Assembly (NCBI GenBank): GCA_021808485.1
Contig: JAKBBN010000009.1
Location: 1-55,719, forward strand
Length of the DNA: 55,719 bases
Source of the DNA: Planctomycetota bacterium
Lineage (GTDB): Bacteria; Planctomycetota; Phycisphaerae; WQYP01
Direction of reading: 5' to 3'
The notes under the pieces were generated by a model. The model did no database searches, had not been told where the DNA came from, and worked only from the letters and a program-made list of their open reading frames with translations. This document shows, piece by piece, positions 38,552 to 48,211 of this stretch. The translations under genes and the position numbers were made by a program. Numbering within the stretch: position 1 is the first letter of the stretch; each line of letters opens with the position of its first letter.

Positions 38552-39178
38552 TCAGATTAAGCCACGTTCAACAAGCAGTTGGCGGATGGCCTGGGGATAG
38601 GCAATGCATTCCTCCGCAAATACGCGGGCGGCCAGCGATTGCGGGGAGTCGTGCGGTAGCACCGGACAGGTGCGCTGCAGCAGCACCGGGCCATGGTCGT
38701 AAACGTTATCCGCCAGATGCACGGTGCATCCACTAATCTTTTCTCCGGCCTTGAGAACCGCCTCGTGAACCTTCAAGCCATGCATACCCTGCCCGCCGAA
38801 TTTGGGTAGAAGTGAGGGATGAATATTTACCACGCGGCCGGCGAACTGCGACGGTATGTTCCAGAAGCAGAGGAACCCCGCCATACAGACCAAGTCAGGG
38901 GACCATCGGCTGAGAACGGTCAAAAGCCTGTCTGAAAAAGCGACGGAATCCGCGAAGTTTCGGCGCTCCACTATTTCCACCGGGAGTCCAAGCTGCCGGG
39001 CCCGTTGCACACCGGCGACGGTCGGTCGGGATGAAATCACGCCTGCAATGTTGACCGGCAAAATGCCCGCCGCAGCCTGCCCGGCCAGGTTCACCAGTGT
39101 TGTGCCGGAACCGGAGATCAGCACGGCGATGGAGGCGCGTTTTTCCGCGGATTGCGGGGCGATGGGTGAAAGCGTCAT
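38552..39178 (-). CDS. purN: Phosphoribosylglycinamide formyltransferase
   Basis: Transfers a formyl group from 10-formyltetrahydrofolate to GAR in purine synthesis. 208 residues, a normal length. Motifs: VLISGSGTTLVNLA near residue 20 (phosphate loop), MAGFLCFWNIPSQFAGRVVN, and HPSLLPKFGGQGMHGLKVHEAVL containing the catalytic histidine and the family's HPSLLP; then SGCTVHLADNVYDHGPVLLQ, whose D is a catalytic residue. Its ATG overlaps the stop of the MFS transporter gene by four bases (ATGA), so the two are likely translated in a coupled way. purF is elsewhere in the window, so the purine genes are dispersed. Confidence 0.95.
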   Translation of the reverse strand: MTLSPIAPQSAEKRASIAVLISGSGTTLVNLAGQAAAGILPVNIAGVISSRPTVAGVQRARQLGLPVEIVERRNFADSVAFSDRLLTVLSRWSPDLVCMAGFLCFWNIPSQFAGRVVNIHPSLLPKFGGQGMHGLKVHEAVLKAGEKISGCTVHLADNVYDHGPVLLQRTCPVLPHDSPQSLAARVFAEECIAYPQAIRQLLVERGLI

Positions 39179-40458
39179 GGCAGGCTCCGGCCGGACTCAT
39201 CGGCGGGTGAATCGGCGATTTTCGCGATGCCGCGTGCACGGGGCGCCATGCCGAACAGGCCGCATCCGCCGGCGACGAGAATGCTCAGCAGCACGGCGGT
39301 TTTGGGGGGCAGGGAATTGGGACCGCCGACCAGCGCGGCAAGCGTGGGGCCGATGACCGTTCCCACGCCGATGACGGCCTCGTGAATGCCGGCGTTTTCA
39401 CCCGACCCATGGCTTAGATGCATGGAGTAATAAAGAGATCCGCTGTAAAGCATGGCCCATGTAAGGCCGAGAAATATCTGGGTATCCACGAGGACCACAA
39501 TATTGCGTGCCATAAGCACGCCCGCGGTGGCCACGATCATGGCACAAAAGAAAATCAACATCCAGTGGACCCGGTAATGCCAGCCGGTCCAGACGCTTGC
39601 AAAGAAAAAGCCGATTAACCGGGTCAGCGAGGCCACGGAACCCACCGCGGTGGCGACGGCCGCCGAGGTGATGCCGGCTTGCAGCGTCAACGCGGGCATC
39701 ACCGGCCCGAGTGTGTTGGCGGAGACAAAGGCAAGTGAATTGGAAAGCCACGCCATCCAGAGCAATGTTTTGGACTTTCCACTGGCGCGAATCGCATTGC
39801 TTTTGGCCTGATCTTCCGGATTATCTTCCACATGGTGCGTGCCGATCATGGACTGCGGCACCGCGATAAAAACAATAATAACCAGCGCCACCACCTGCAC
39901 CATCGCACAAAAAAGGAAAACCCCTCCCCAAGATACCACGTGCGCGATGCTGCCGGTGAGGAACGTGGCCAAAAAGCAGGTGCAGGACCACACCAGATTG
40001 TAACACGTTATACGCGAGGTAAGTTTCATGCGGCCGCGGCTGCGGGTCAGGGCGGACTCCACTGACGGCCACATGGGCGAGACGATCAGATTGGACATCG
40101 CGACTTCCAGGAACAGGAGCATTACACTGCCGCGCGCAACGGCGGCATAACCGATGAGAAACATGGGCACGGCTAAACAGCCGGCAATGATAAAAACGCG
40201 CTTCTGACCGAACCGGTCCGCCAGCCGGCCGCCGAAAATTGAGGAGAAAATGTAGATAAATCCGCCGCAGGCCGCCATCCACAGCATGTCAACAAGCTTG
40301 GTGTGCAACTGGTATTTTGCGTAAAAATAAACCGTGCTTCCGCCCAGAGCCGCCGCAAATGACGCCACGGCATGGGCGGCAAACCATGGAACAAGCGTGC
40401 GGCGGTCGGAAAGGACTGCCGTCGCAGCCGGTTCTGGTGACAGCGGAGCCGCGGTCAT
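39175..40458 (-). CDS. MFS transporter
   Basis: 427 residues, mostly hydrophobic, with about 12 membrane segments expected of a major facilitator. The loop between helices 2 and 3 has GGRLADRFGQKRVFI, matching the family's signature. The N-terminus is short and cytoplasmic. The substrate is not predictable. It sits between the dehydrogenase and purN genes with four-base overlaps at both ends, which indicates one transcript and suggests a stable arrangement, although the three products have no obvious shared pathway. Confidence 0.88.
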   Translation of the reverse strand: MTAAPLSPEPAATAVLSDRRTLVPWFAAHAVASFAAALGGSTVYFYAKYQLHTKLVDMLWMAACGGFIYIFSSIFGGRLADRFGQKRVFIIAGCLAVPMFLIGYAAVARGSVMLLFLEVAMSNLIVSPMWPSVESALTRSRGRMKLTSRITCYNLVWSCTCFLATFLTGSIAHVVSWGGVFLFCAMVQVVALVIIVFIAVPQSMIGTHHVEDNPEDQAKSNAIRASGKSKTLLWMAWLSNSLAFVSANTLGPVMPALTLQAGITSAAVATAVGSVASLTRLIGFFFASVWTGWHYRVHWMLIFFCAMIVATAGVLMARNIVVLVDTQIFLGLTWAMLYSGSLYYSMHLSHGSGENAGIHEAVIGVGTVIGPTLAALVGGPNSLPPKTAVLLSILVAGGCGLFGMAPRARGIAKIADSPADESGRSLP

Positions 40459-41771
40459 GGAAAAATCCCTCTCTGCTGGTAGCTGCGGGATATATGTTCA
40501 AGGGCCACGCAGAACGCGGCATTGCACATATCCGTGTCCAGTGAATGGGCGGCCAGCCTCACGCGGCGCGCGGCGAGCGTAATTGTTTTGCGAAGTTCGC
40601 GGTCCACATGGACGGCTTCCCAATGCACGCCCGTCTTGTTTTGCACCCACTCCAGATAACTGACCGTCACCCCGCCGGCATTGCACAGGATCGCCGGCAA
40701 AAGCGTGATGCCGCGCCGGCGGAGAATTGCCGCGGCTTCCGGTGTGGTTGGTCCGTTACCGCCTTCGGCAACGATGCGGCAATTCAGCCATTGTGCAACC
40801 TGATGATCCACCATGCGTTCCAATGCGGCCGGAATAAACAGGTCCACCTCGGTGCGGTAGAATTCTTCACGGTGGGCCGGCCTTACGCCCGGTGCGGCAA
40901 AGCCGGCGATGGAGCCATGCTGGGCCACATAACTGCGTAGAGGCTCAACGGGAATGCCCGCACTGCCGATGATCGAACCACTGTGATCCATGACGGCGCG
41001 TACGGTGGCGCCCGCCGCGGTCAGAATGGATGCGGCATAGCCCGCAACATTTCCAAAACCCAAAAGGCTTACGGTCATGCCGGACAGTTTTATTTTAAAT
41101 TCGGGCAGCAATTCCAGCAGCACATACACCAGCCCCTGCCCGGTGGCTTTATCACGTTCTTCGCTGCCTCCGCAGGCGATTGATTTCCCGGTCACCACGT
41201 GGCGCAGGCCGATGCCGCTGTTGCCGTGGGTATTAAGATAAGTGTCCATCATCCAATCCATCACCTGGGAATTGGTGCCCACATCCGGTGCGGGAATATC
41301 GGTTTCCGGACCGATATTGGCGGCCAGAGCGGTGGTAAAACGGCGTGTGACCCGCATGAGTTCCGCGGAAGATACGCTGCGCGGGTCAATTTTAACGCCG
41401 CCTTTGGCGCCGCCAAATGGCAGCCGCATCAGGGCGCACTTCATGGTCATCCACAGCGCCAGGGCCTTGGTGTCATCCAGTGATAGATCGGGATGGTAAC
41501 GAATTCCGCCCTTGTACGGCCCCAAGACATTGTTGTGCTGGATGCGATAGCCCTTGAAAATACGGTAACGCCCGTCATCGAGGCGCACCGGAAAATGCAC
41601 AATAATTTCATTTTTGGGCTGACTGAGAATCGCCCCGACATATTCGGGCAAATGGCATAGCGCGCCGGCGGTATTGACGTTGTCCACCGCCATGGCGAAA
41701 AGCGATCCGGGATCCTGCGGCGCCAGGGGTTCTGCACCGGGCAGAGGCGGGGACGAAACGTCGATGGACAT
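40455..41771 (-). CDS. Glu/Leu/Phe/Val dehydrogenase (glutamate dehydrogenase type)
   Basis: 438 residues from ATG 41771, which follows GGAG; the open frame extends a further 20 codons upstream. Catalytic region: GPYKGGIRYHPDLSLDDTKA, MKCALMRLPFGGAKGGVKID with the reactive lysine of GGAKGG, and the GPETDIPAPDVGTN loop. The dinucleotide motif is LLGFGNVAGYAASIL. Length and motifs fit NAD(P)-dependent glutamate dehydrogenase of the shorter hexameric type, interconverting glutamate and 2-oxoglutarate. Leucine or phenylalanine enzymes share these motifs, so the substrate is likely but not proven. It leads the overlapping set with the MFS transporter and purN and is divergent from the LptD-like gene. 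Confidence 0.9.
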   Translation of the reverse strand: MSIDVSSPPLPGAEPLAPQDPGSLFAMAVDNVNTAGALCHLPEYVGAILSQPKNEIIVHFPVRLDDGRYRIFKGYRIQHNNVLGPYKGGIRYHPDLSLDDTKALALWMTMKCALMRLPFGGAKGGVKIDPRSVSSAELMRVTRRFTTALAANIGPETDIPAPDVGTNSQVMDWMMDTYLNTHGNSGIGLRHVVTGKSIACGGSEERDKATGQGLVYVLLELLPEFKIKLSGMTVSLLGFGNVAGYAASILTAAGATVRAVMDHSGSIIGSAGIPVEPLRSYVAQHGSIAGFAAPGVRPAHREEFYRTEVDLFIPAALERMVDHQVAQWLNCRIVAEGGNGPTTPEAAAILRRRGITLLPAILCNAGGVTVSYLEWVQNKTGVHWEAVHVDRELRKTITLAARRVRLAAHSLDTDMCNAAFCVALEHISRSYQQRGIFP

Positions 41772-41917
41772 GAAACATTCTCCGCCGGAACTTTTTTTGC
41801 GGCCTGCATCCGCCGTGTGAAATACACACACGCGACGTCCGGTTTAAACCGCCAACATGATACCAAATTTATTTCGAGCCTTAAATCGACGGTTAAGTTT
41901 GTCGGCATTCGCCCGAA

Positions 41918-44900
41918 ATGACGGCCGACGGCCGGTTTTGGCCGGCGCCAACGGGGCATGGCGGATCGCCGGGCCGGATGCGAATATTTCACAAGGCAAC
42001 GTGTCACTTTCCATGGCGCGGTCGGCAAGCTATGATTCGCCTGTTTGGAAAACGGGACTTGAATTGGAAATACCCCTTGGCCACTAAGCGAAAACATGCG
42101 ATTTCAGGCAACGGCCGAGCGGAGCCGTCGGCCTGCGGCCGTCGCCGACAATTCCTGAACTGGCGGCATATTCTGCCGACAGCGTGTGTTGTCGGGCTGG
42201 TTGGGACCGGCGCGCCCGCCGATTCATTGATGGCCGCGCCCATCGAGCCGACGGTGTTTCCGGTCCTGCATCCGGGAGTCGCGGTAAACGTACCGCTGCT
42301 GGCACAGGCCGCACACACACAGGTCTGGGTTTCGGCGGACGGCGTGCAGCATATTCTGCTGACCGGCCGGGTGCTGATCAGTGTGGGCTATCGCACATTG
42401 CGTGCGGATCATGCCGCGGTATGGCTGACGCCGTCCGGCGTCGGCAATTCCGGCATTTATAAGACGGAAATTTATCTGGCGGGGCACGTTTCAATCAGCG
42501 AAGGCCGCCGCGGACAGGCGGTAAGCCGGGCAAATGAACTGCTGGTTACGACGCTGATATCGGGCGGGGTAAGGCTGGGAAAAACCCAACCTGTCGCACA
42601 AAATGCGGCCTCTTCCGCCATTGTTCTGCGCGGCGAGAAGCTGATAAAGAATCTGGCCATGCGGCACGTCGCCCTGACGTACATTCCAACCATACAGGTG
42701 CAGCCGACGGAAAAAGCCTTAGGACTCGGATGGCTGGCTCGCGGGTCGGGAAACCGGGTGGCGCCGGTGGTAACCAGCCCGCATCAGGCGGCGATGAAAA
42801 CCGCCCGCCCGCCCAACCGGCCGGCGCTTGTTTTTGCGACGGGCGACAAAATCTCAATTTCGGTCGTTGGGAACCAACGGGTCACGACGGCGGAAGGCGA
42901 GTTTATTCTGGTGCGGCAGACGGCGGGCCAGCCGGCGCTGGAATTGCGGGCCAACAATGCGGTGCTTTTCAGTCCGGCGGGATCGGCCGGGCACGCCGCA
43001 CCTAAAGGCCCCCATCAGTCAATCGCGGAGAAAGTGCAGGGCGTTTACCTGGATGGCGATGTCACCATCACCCAGGGCGACGAAACGGTGCATGCCGATC
43101 AGGTCTATTACGATTTTACGACCAATCGCGCGATCATGCTTCATGCCGTGCTGAGCACATACGATGCCGCCCATCATTCGCCGTTGTATATGCGCGCCGC
43201 CAAAATTTTGCAGCTTGCACAGGGAAGTTTCGCGGCGAAATCCGTGGAGCTTTCCACGGATGATTTTTACGTTCCGCACTATTACATAGGCGCCGGCGCC
43301 ATGACCGTGCGGGCAATTTCCGGCCCCGTCGTGCGGGCGCCGGGCCGCCGGGCCACGCCGATATACGCCTATACCGCGGACTCGGTAACGGGTAATTTCA
43401 TGGGGTTGCCGATTTTTTACTGGCCGAAAGTTGCCGGTACAACGGCGCAACCCAATACGCCGCTGCGATCATTCAGCACCGGTTATTCCAACACATTTGG
43501 AGCAACGGTCACCACGAACTGGAATCTGATGGAATTGCTGGGGCAGAATCCGATTCCGGGTATCGATATGGGTTTGAAACTGGACGAATTCTCCAGCCGC
43601 GGCCCGGGAATGGGAATTGATTCACGGTTTCATTTACCGGATCAAGCCAATGCTCATGGTTCAATCGACAGTTTCATCATGTATGATGACGGCACCGACC
43701 AGCTTGGCGCCAACCGCGACAATCTTCCGTTGTCGTCACACATTCGGGGTTTTGCCTCCGGGCGGTATCAGCAGGACCTGACGCGGCAATGGACGCTCGC
43801 GGTGCAGGGATCGTATATTTCCGATGAAAATTTTCTGGAACAGTATTTCCCGACGCAATACGCCACGGCCCCGGAACAGCAGACGTCGATCGATCTGCGG
43901 CAACAGCATCATACCGAGGGATTCACGGTCATCGGCAAATGGAACCTTAACCGCTTTGTCGCCAATGCGGATCTGGAGGACAATGAATTTTCCGTCCAAC
44001 GGTATCCGGAAGCCCATTACTGGCGGGATGGGGATAAACTGCTGGGAATCTTCACTTATTATTCCGACACCAGCGGCGGCATATTGAACGATAAATTCAG
44101 TTCGCTTACACCGGCCGAGCGCGCACTCACCCTCAATTTTCCGGGGATGAACCCGAATGAAAGCTTCAGCAGCTATTATCTTGCCAACGGCTGGACGAAC
44201 AACAGTGTGGCCCGGGGCGACACCCGGCAGGAACTTGACCTGCCGCTGGCCGCCGGCCCGGTTGAATTCACCCCATTTGTCACCGGCCGATTAACTTACT
44301 GGAACACGCGCTTTCCGGTAGTCAACAATCAGAACGGCGGCGACACCACCCGCGCCTGGGGCGCGGTAGGATTCCGTTCCACCGCCACGTTCTGGAAGGT
44401 TTACCGCAATTTCAATTCCGATTTTTTGGATGTGCATTCCCTCCGCCATATTATTGAACCGGAAGTCGACATGTTTGTATCCGGGGCCAATGTGCAACGC
44501 GGTTATCTGCAACCCTTTGACCGCAACGTGGAAGGCATAACGGATGCCAGCGGTGCGGAATTCGCGCTTCGACAGATTTTCCAAACGAAGCGCGGACGTC
44601 CCGGTCAGCGGCAGATTGTGGATTGGATCACGATGAATGTATCGGCGGATATGTTCTGGAATATTCCCACCGGCGGGCCATTTAATGCAGCCAATCCAAT
44701 GTATGCCGGCGCGCCGTTTTCCACCAGTGACTTCGGCCAGCCGGTGATCGGCTATTATGACTTCAGCCGGCCGGAACTAAGCCAGGTGGCGGATAGCATC
44801 AACTCCAATGTGACATGGCGGGCAGGCGCCAATGTGCGGGTGCTGGCGGATGAAAGCTATAACCTGGATGTAAGCCAACTGGAAGAATTTGATAGCGGCG

Positions 44901-45229
44901 TAGTGGTGGATCAATCCCCGGACATCTCTTATTTCCTTGGCAACAGCTATATTCGGGCGCTGGATACCGATCAATGGACGGCATCAATCGATTACCGCTT
45001 AACGGAAAAATACTCCTTTGCCCTGACCCAAAGCTACGACTTTGCGATTTCACACAATATTCTCTCCCAGATTACCGTCGTGCGGAAACTTCCGCGGTTT
45101 TATACAGGCATCACACTTAGCTACAATGCGGATACCAGGTCGGAAGCCGTATTCTTCAGCATTTGGCCGCAAGGTTATCCACAGTACGGCATTACCAACA
45201 CATCCGCACTGCAGGGAGCATTGCCCTGA
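41918..45229 (+). CDS. lptD: LptD/OstA-like outer-membrane lipopolysaccharide assembly protein
   Basis: Up to 1103 residues. An OstA-type N-terminal domain of repeated strands spans about 135-460 (VQHILLTGRVLISVGYRTLR, VYLDGDVTITQGDETVHADQ and the following VYYDFTTNRAIMLHAVLST). It is followed by a large beta-barrel region with alternating aromatic strands. SLRHIIEPEVDMF near residue 850 is a good LptD landmark. Apart from the N-terminal leader there are no cysteines, so the disulfide switch used by E. coli LptD cannot occur. The start is uncertain: a signal-like segment (HILPTACVVGLVGTGAPA) begins near residue 83. Residues before it are basic and unlike a normal signal, so the real start may be at M39 (42032) or later. 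It implies an asymmetric outer membrane, in keeping with the HldD-like and Rfb genes. Confidence 0.8.
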   Translation: MTADGRFWPAPTGHGGSPGRMRIFHKATCHFPWRGRQAMIRLFGKRDLNWKYPLATKRKHAISGNGRAEPSACGRRRQFLNWRHILPTACVVGLVGTGAPADSLMAAPIEPTVFPVLHPGVAVNVPLLAQAAHTQVWVSADGVQHILLTGRVLISVGYRTLRADHAAVWLTPSGVGNSGIYKTEIYLAGHVSISEGRRGQAVSRANELLVTTLISGGVRLGKTQPVAQNAASSAIVLRGEKLIKNLAMRHVALTYIPTIQVQPTEKALGLGWLARGSGNRVAPVVTSPHQAAMKTARPPNRPALVFATGDKISISVVGNQRVTTAEGEFILVRQTAGQPALELRANNAVLFSPAGSAGHAAPKGPHQSIAEKVQGVYLDGDVTITQGDETVHADQVYYDFTTNRAIMLHAVLSTYDAAHHSPLYMRAAKILQLAQGSFAAKSVELSTDDFYVPHYYIGAGAMTVRAISGPVVRAPGRRATPIYAYTADSVTGNFMGLPIFYWPKVAGTTAQPNTPLRSFSTGYSNTFGATVTTNWNLMELLGQNPIPGIDMGLKLDEFSSRGPGMGIDSRFHLPDQANAHGSIDSFIMYDDGTDQLGANRDNLPLSSHIRGFASGRYQQDLTRQWTLAVQGSYISDENFLEQYFPTQYATAPEQQTSIDLRQQHHTEGFTVIGKWNLNRFVANADLEDNEFSVQRYPEAHYWRDGDKLLGIFTYYSDTSGGILNDKFSSLTPAERALTLNFPGMNPNESFSSYYLANGWTNNSVARGDTRQELDLPLAAGPVEFTPFVTGRLTYWNTRFPVVNNQNGGDTTRAWGAVGFRSTATFWKVYRNFNSDFLDVHSLRHIIEPEVDMFVSGANVQRGYLQPFDRNVEGITDASGAEFALRQIFQTKRGRPGQRQIVDWITMNVSADMFWNIPTGGPFNAANPMYAGAPFSTSDFGQPVIGYYDFSRPELSQVADSINSNVTWRAGANVRVLADESYNLDVSQLEEFDSGVVVDQSPDISYFLGNSYIRALDTDQWTASIDYRLTEKYSFALTQSYDFAISHNILSQITVVRKLPRFYTGITLSYNADTRSEAVFFSIWPQGYPQYGITNTSALQGALP

Positions 45230-45310
45230 CCGGGTTTTGTCAGCCGGCCGCGAGGTTCAAACGGACGCACAACAGGGCGACAGCGATGGAACCTTTAAAT
45301 GGAGCCGCCC

Positions 45311-46888
45311 ATGACCGGCCTGTTTGACGACACTCCTGCTCCAAAGCGGGCCACGGTGCGCCGCAAACTCCGGAAATCGCCTGCCGCTACGGACCCACCT
45401 GCAAGCGTGCCTCCCCCGGTACAGGCCGACGCAGCCGCAAAGCCGCCACTGCCGAGCCCGGAACCTGCCGACAACGGACCGACCATTTACAGCGTCTCCC
45501 GGATTAACCGACTGATTCAACAGGCGCTCGCCGCGGGACTGCCGGGAGCAGTGCTTGTGGAAGGGGAAATCTCCAATTTTTCAATTTATGGCAAGGGACA
45601 TGCATTTTTTAAACTTAAAGATGCGGCCTCTGAAATCTCCTGCATGATGTGGCGCGACACACTTGAAGCATTGCGGTTTACGCCGCAGAACGGTCTTGCG
45701 GTTCTGGCCCAGGGGACGGTCAAGGTTTATGAGCCGCAGGGCAGGATCAATTTCTACATAAACCGCCTTACGCCGCTGGGCGCCGGCGCACTGGAACTCG
45801 CTTTTCGTCAGCTTTGCGGGAAACTGCGAGCCGAGGGCCTGTTTGACAGCGATCGCAAACGGCCGCTTCCGCAATTGCCGCGGCGTATCATTGTGGTAAC
45901 AAGCCCGACCGGGGATGTTATTCACGATGTGTTGATTACCGCATGGCGGCGCTTTGCCGGTCTGCATGTGATGATTTATCCGGTACAAGTTCAAGGTACC
46001 CAGGCCGCCGGCCAGATTGCCGCCGCCCTGAAAAACATTAATGCCTGTGCGCAAGAACTTCGGCCGGATCTTATTTTGCTGGTGCGCGGCGGCGGATCCA
46101 TGGAAGACCTGTGGGCCTTTAATGAGGAAATTGTGGCACGTGCGATTGCGGCAAGCGCAATTCCCATCGCCACCGGAATCGGGCACGAGCCGGATATTAC
46201 TATTGCCGACTTGGTGGCGGATCTTCGGGGCCCCACGCCGACAGGGGTTACCGAGCTTACAATTCCGGACGTCCGCGTTTTACGGGATACGTACAATGGC
46301 CTGGCCGGGACACTGCGCCGACAACTGGACCTTGCACTACTGGGGGCGGACCGGGAGTATCAGGCATCGGCAAGGCGGCTTTCCGACGCCATGGATGCCC
46401 AATTTCGTCAATGCCGGCGCCGGCTCGCCGCGGTAACGCCGCAAATTGCGGCCATTGAACCGCGGTACACCATTGCGGAGGGTTGGAGACGAATCGAAAG
46501 CGCACGACGCCAACTCATCGCAACGGCCCAACGCGAACTGCGCCGCGGGCGGCAGCATCTGGCAATTATGGAAGCTGGACTGCGCCGCGAATCACCGACG
46601 ATTATGCTGGCCCGCTACAGTGAAAGGCTCACAACATTGCCGCGGATCTTAACCGATGCCGTTCGTGTGGTTTATCAGGACAAAGCAAAATCCATGCGGG
46701 CGGTGAGCCATAAACTGGAGTTGGTGGGGCCGCAGGCAGTCTTGAACAGGGGATTTTCGATTACAACGGATTCTTCCGGTCAGGTACTGCGGAGCGTCCG
46801 ACAGGTGACGCCAGGGATGGAGATTACCACTCGATTGTCAGATGGTTTGCTGAAAAGCGACAATGCAAAAATTTCTTCGCGTTCATGA
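45311..46888 (+). CDS. xseA: Exodeoxyribonuclease VII large subunit
   Basis: Degrades single-stranded DNA to oligonucleotides. 525 residues from ATG 45311, chosen because GGAG lies six bases upstream; an ATG four codons earlier is possible. Residues 1-60 are a proline- and alanine-rich extension. Then comes the OB-fold domain, beginning YSVSRINRLIQQAL and continuing with VEGEISNFSIYGKGHAFFKL. The catalytic domain follows with VVTSPTGDVIHDVLIT, LLVRGGGSMEDLWAFN, TGIGHEPDITIADLVAD and DLRGPTPTGVTEL, and a long charged coiled coil runs to the C-terminal LNRGFSITT. The small subunit XseB is not next to it. It follows the LptD-like gene by 81 bases. Confidence 0.95.
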   Translation: MTGLFDDTPAPKRATVRRKLRKSPAATDPPASVPPPVQADAAAKPPLPSPEPADNGPTIYSVSRINRLIQQALAAGLPGAVLVEGEISNFSIYGKGHAFFKLKDAASEISCMMWRDTLEALRFTPQNGLAVLAQGTVKVYEPQGRINFYINRLTPLGAGALELAFRQLCGKLRAEGLFDSDRKRPLPQLPRRIIVVTSPTGDVIHDVLITAWRRFAGLHVMIYPVQVQGTQAAGQIAAALKNINACAQELRPDLILLVRGGGSMEDLWAFNEEIVARAIAASAIPIATGIGHEPDITIADLVADLRGPTPTGVTELTIPDVRVLRDTYNGLAGTLRRQLDLALLGADREYQASARRLSDAMDAQFRQCRRRLAAVTPQIAAIEPRYTIAEGWRRIESARRQLIATAQRELRRGRQHLAIMEAGLRRESPTIMLARYSERLTTLPRILTDAVRVVYQDKAKSMRAVSHKLELVGPQAVLNRGFSITTDSSGQVLRSVRQVTPGMEITTRLSDGLLKSDNAKISSRS

Positions 46889-46950
46889 AACGTCTTGCCT
46901 GTTGATCGCCCCGTACACGCTTGTCAATTATGTCCCGTTTGCAAGTAGCA

Positions 46951-47937
46951 TCACCCACCACGGATCAGCTTGTCGGCAAATCTGCGGCCCAAGCGGGTTA
47001 ATTCTCCGGCGCCATGGTATTGCAGACGCTGATATAGACGCTGCGTGCGGGGAGCAAAGATCGCCTTTTCATCCTGCATCCAGGGGTGAACGGCAAGAAA
47101 TGCGGGAAACTCCGTTCGGTAACGGGAATACAGGCGGTTCCAAGCGGCCGTGAAATCCGTGGAAATAGCGTCGTCAATTGCACGGCCTAATAATAAATTA
47201 TAAACATCAAAGGCCAGTGGCAGTAAAATGGGCGCCTGAATTAAATCCTCTGAAACTCTGGTCGCATGTTCAAGGGAAGGATCAATAAATTTATTTTCAT
47301 AAAATTGCATTTCTTTTTCAAGAACACGTGATTCCCAGTGAAACGCATGAGCGATTCGCTGCAGTTGCCGCCGGGGATTGGTCAAAAGATTCTCATAGCT
47401 GATCACCACACCGGGCCTTTCCAATGTGTCTTGTATCGCCGATACGGTGCACTCCAGCCAGAGAGCCAGACCGGCAAGCGGTCTTAACCCCGACGATGCA
47501 CAAAGTGAGGTGGCTACCTTAGCCGGATCGCGCAAGGCGTAAATATAAACGTCGCGGCAGGAGTTTTGCGAAAACAGTGATTGCCAGAACCAGACCAGCC
47601 GTGTGGCACGCGGATCCTTAAAGGCCCATAAGTCCATATTTGCAAGGCGTTGGCGAAGCAAAGCGCCGGCTTCCTGCCGCAAACGACTGAAATCACGGGC
47701 GGATTCGGCCTTTTTGCGATCAAACCCCGGCCATTCGATATGCCGCCCCGCCGTTTCCAATAACCGGGTGTTAATCCATTGCACGGCGGTATCTTCAAAA
47801 AAGCCGCGAGGATTATTGGGATTAGGCGGAACCATGTCATCGCCAAGCCCTATGCCCAGAATCGGAAGCAGCCGGGTAATTGCACTCGTACCGCTACGAG
47901 GCGCACCAAGCACCATCACGGACGTATTGTTTTGCAT
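46951..47937 (-). CDS. Sulfotransferase-family protein
   Basis: 328 residues from ATG 47937, taken because GGGAAG stands upstream. The open frame extends to 47985, but those codons have no counterpart in the family. The P-loop-like PAPS site is LGAPRSGTSAITRLL at about residues 10-24. The 3'-phosphate region is likely in YALRDPAKVATSL near 140. YENLLTNPRRQL near 190 is also typical. It would transfer sulfate from PAPS to a carbohydrate or protein, but the acceptor is unknown. Base composition is lower in GC than neighbours, with several A/T-rich stretches near 47280-47340, so transfer from elsewhere is possible. It converges on xseA with 62 bases between. Confidence 0.75.
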   Translation of the reverse strand: MQNNTSVMVLGAPRSGTSAITRLLPILGIGLGDDMVPPNPNNPRGFFEDTAVQWINTRLLETAGRHIEWPGFDRKKAESARDFSRLRQEAGALLRQRLANMDLWAFKDPRATRLVWFWQSLFSQNSCRDVYIYALRDPAKVATSLCASSGLRPLAGLALWLECTVSAIQDTLERPGVVISYENLLTNPRRQLQRIAHAFHWESRVLEKEMQFYENKFIDPSLEHATRVSEDLIQAPILLPLAFDVYNLLLGRAIDDAISTDFTAAWNRLYSRYRTEFPAFLAVHPWMQDEKAIFAPRTQRLYQRLQYHGAGELTRLGRRFADKLIRGG

Positions 47938-48211
47938 ATGTTGTTTACTTCCCCATTTCGCCCCTCTTTCATCCCTCTTGCCCAACAGTCGCGGAGACCG
48001 TGCCCGCAGGATGCCTGAAAGCGGGCGTTGCCCACCCCAACAGGCGTCCGAAACGGATCATCGGCAAGATAGACGCATAAAGATAATTTGTGTTGCAGAC
48101 TTGTAGAAAAAATGTGGTACGGGCTATGACCGGGCAATTATCAATTGACCGTTATACCCCCCCACGGCACCGGATCAGAGCCGGTGCGATACCAAAAGTA
48201 TTCGTTTCACG

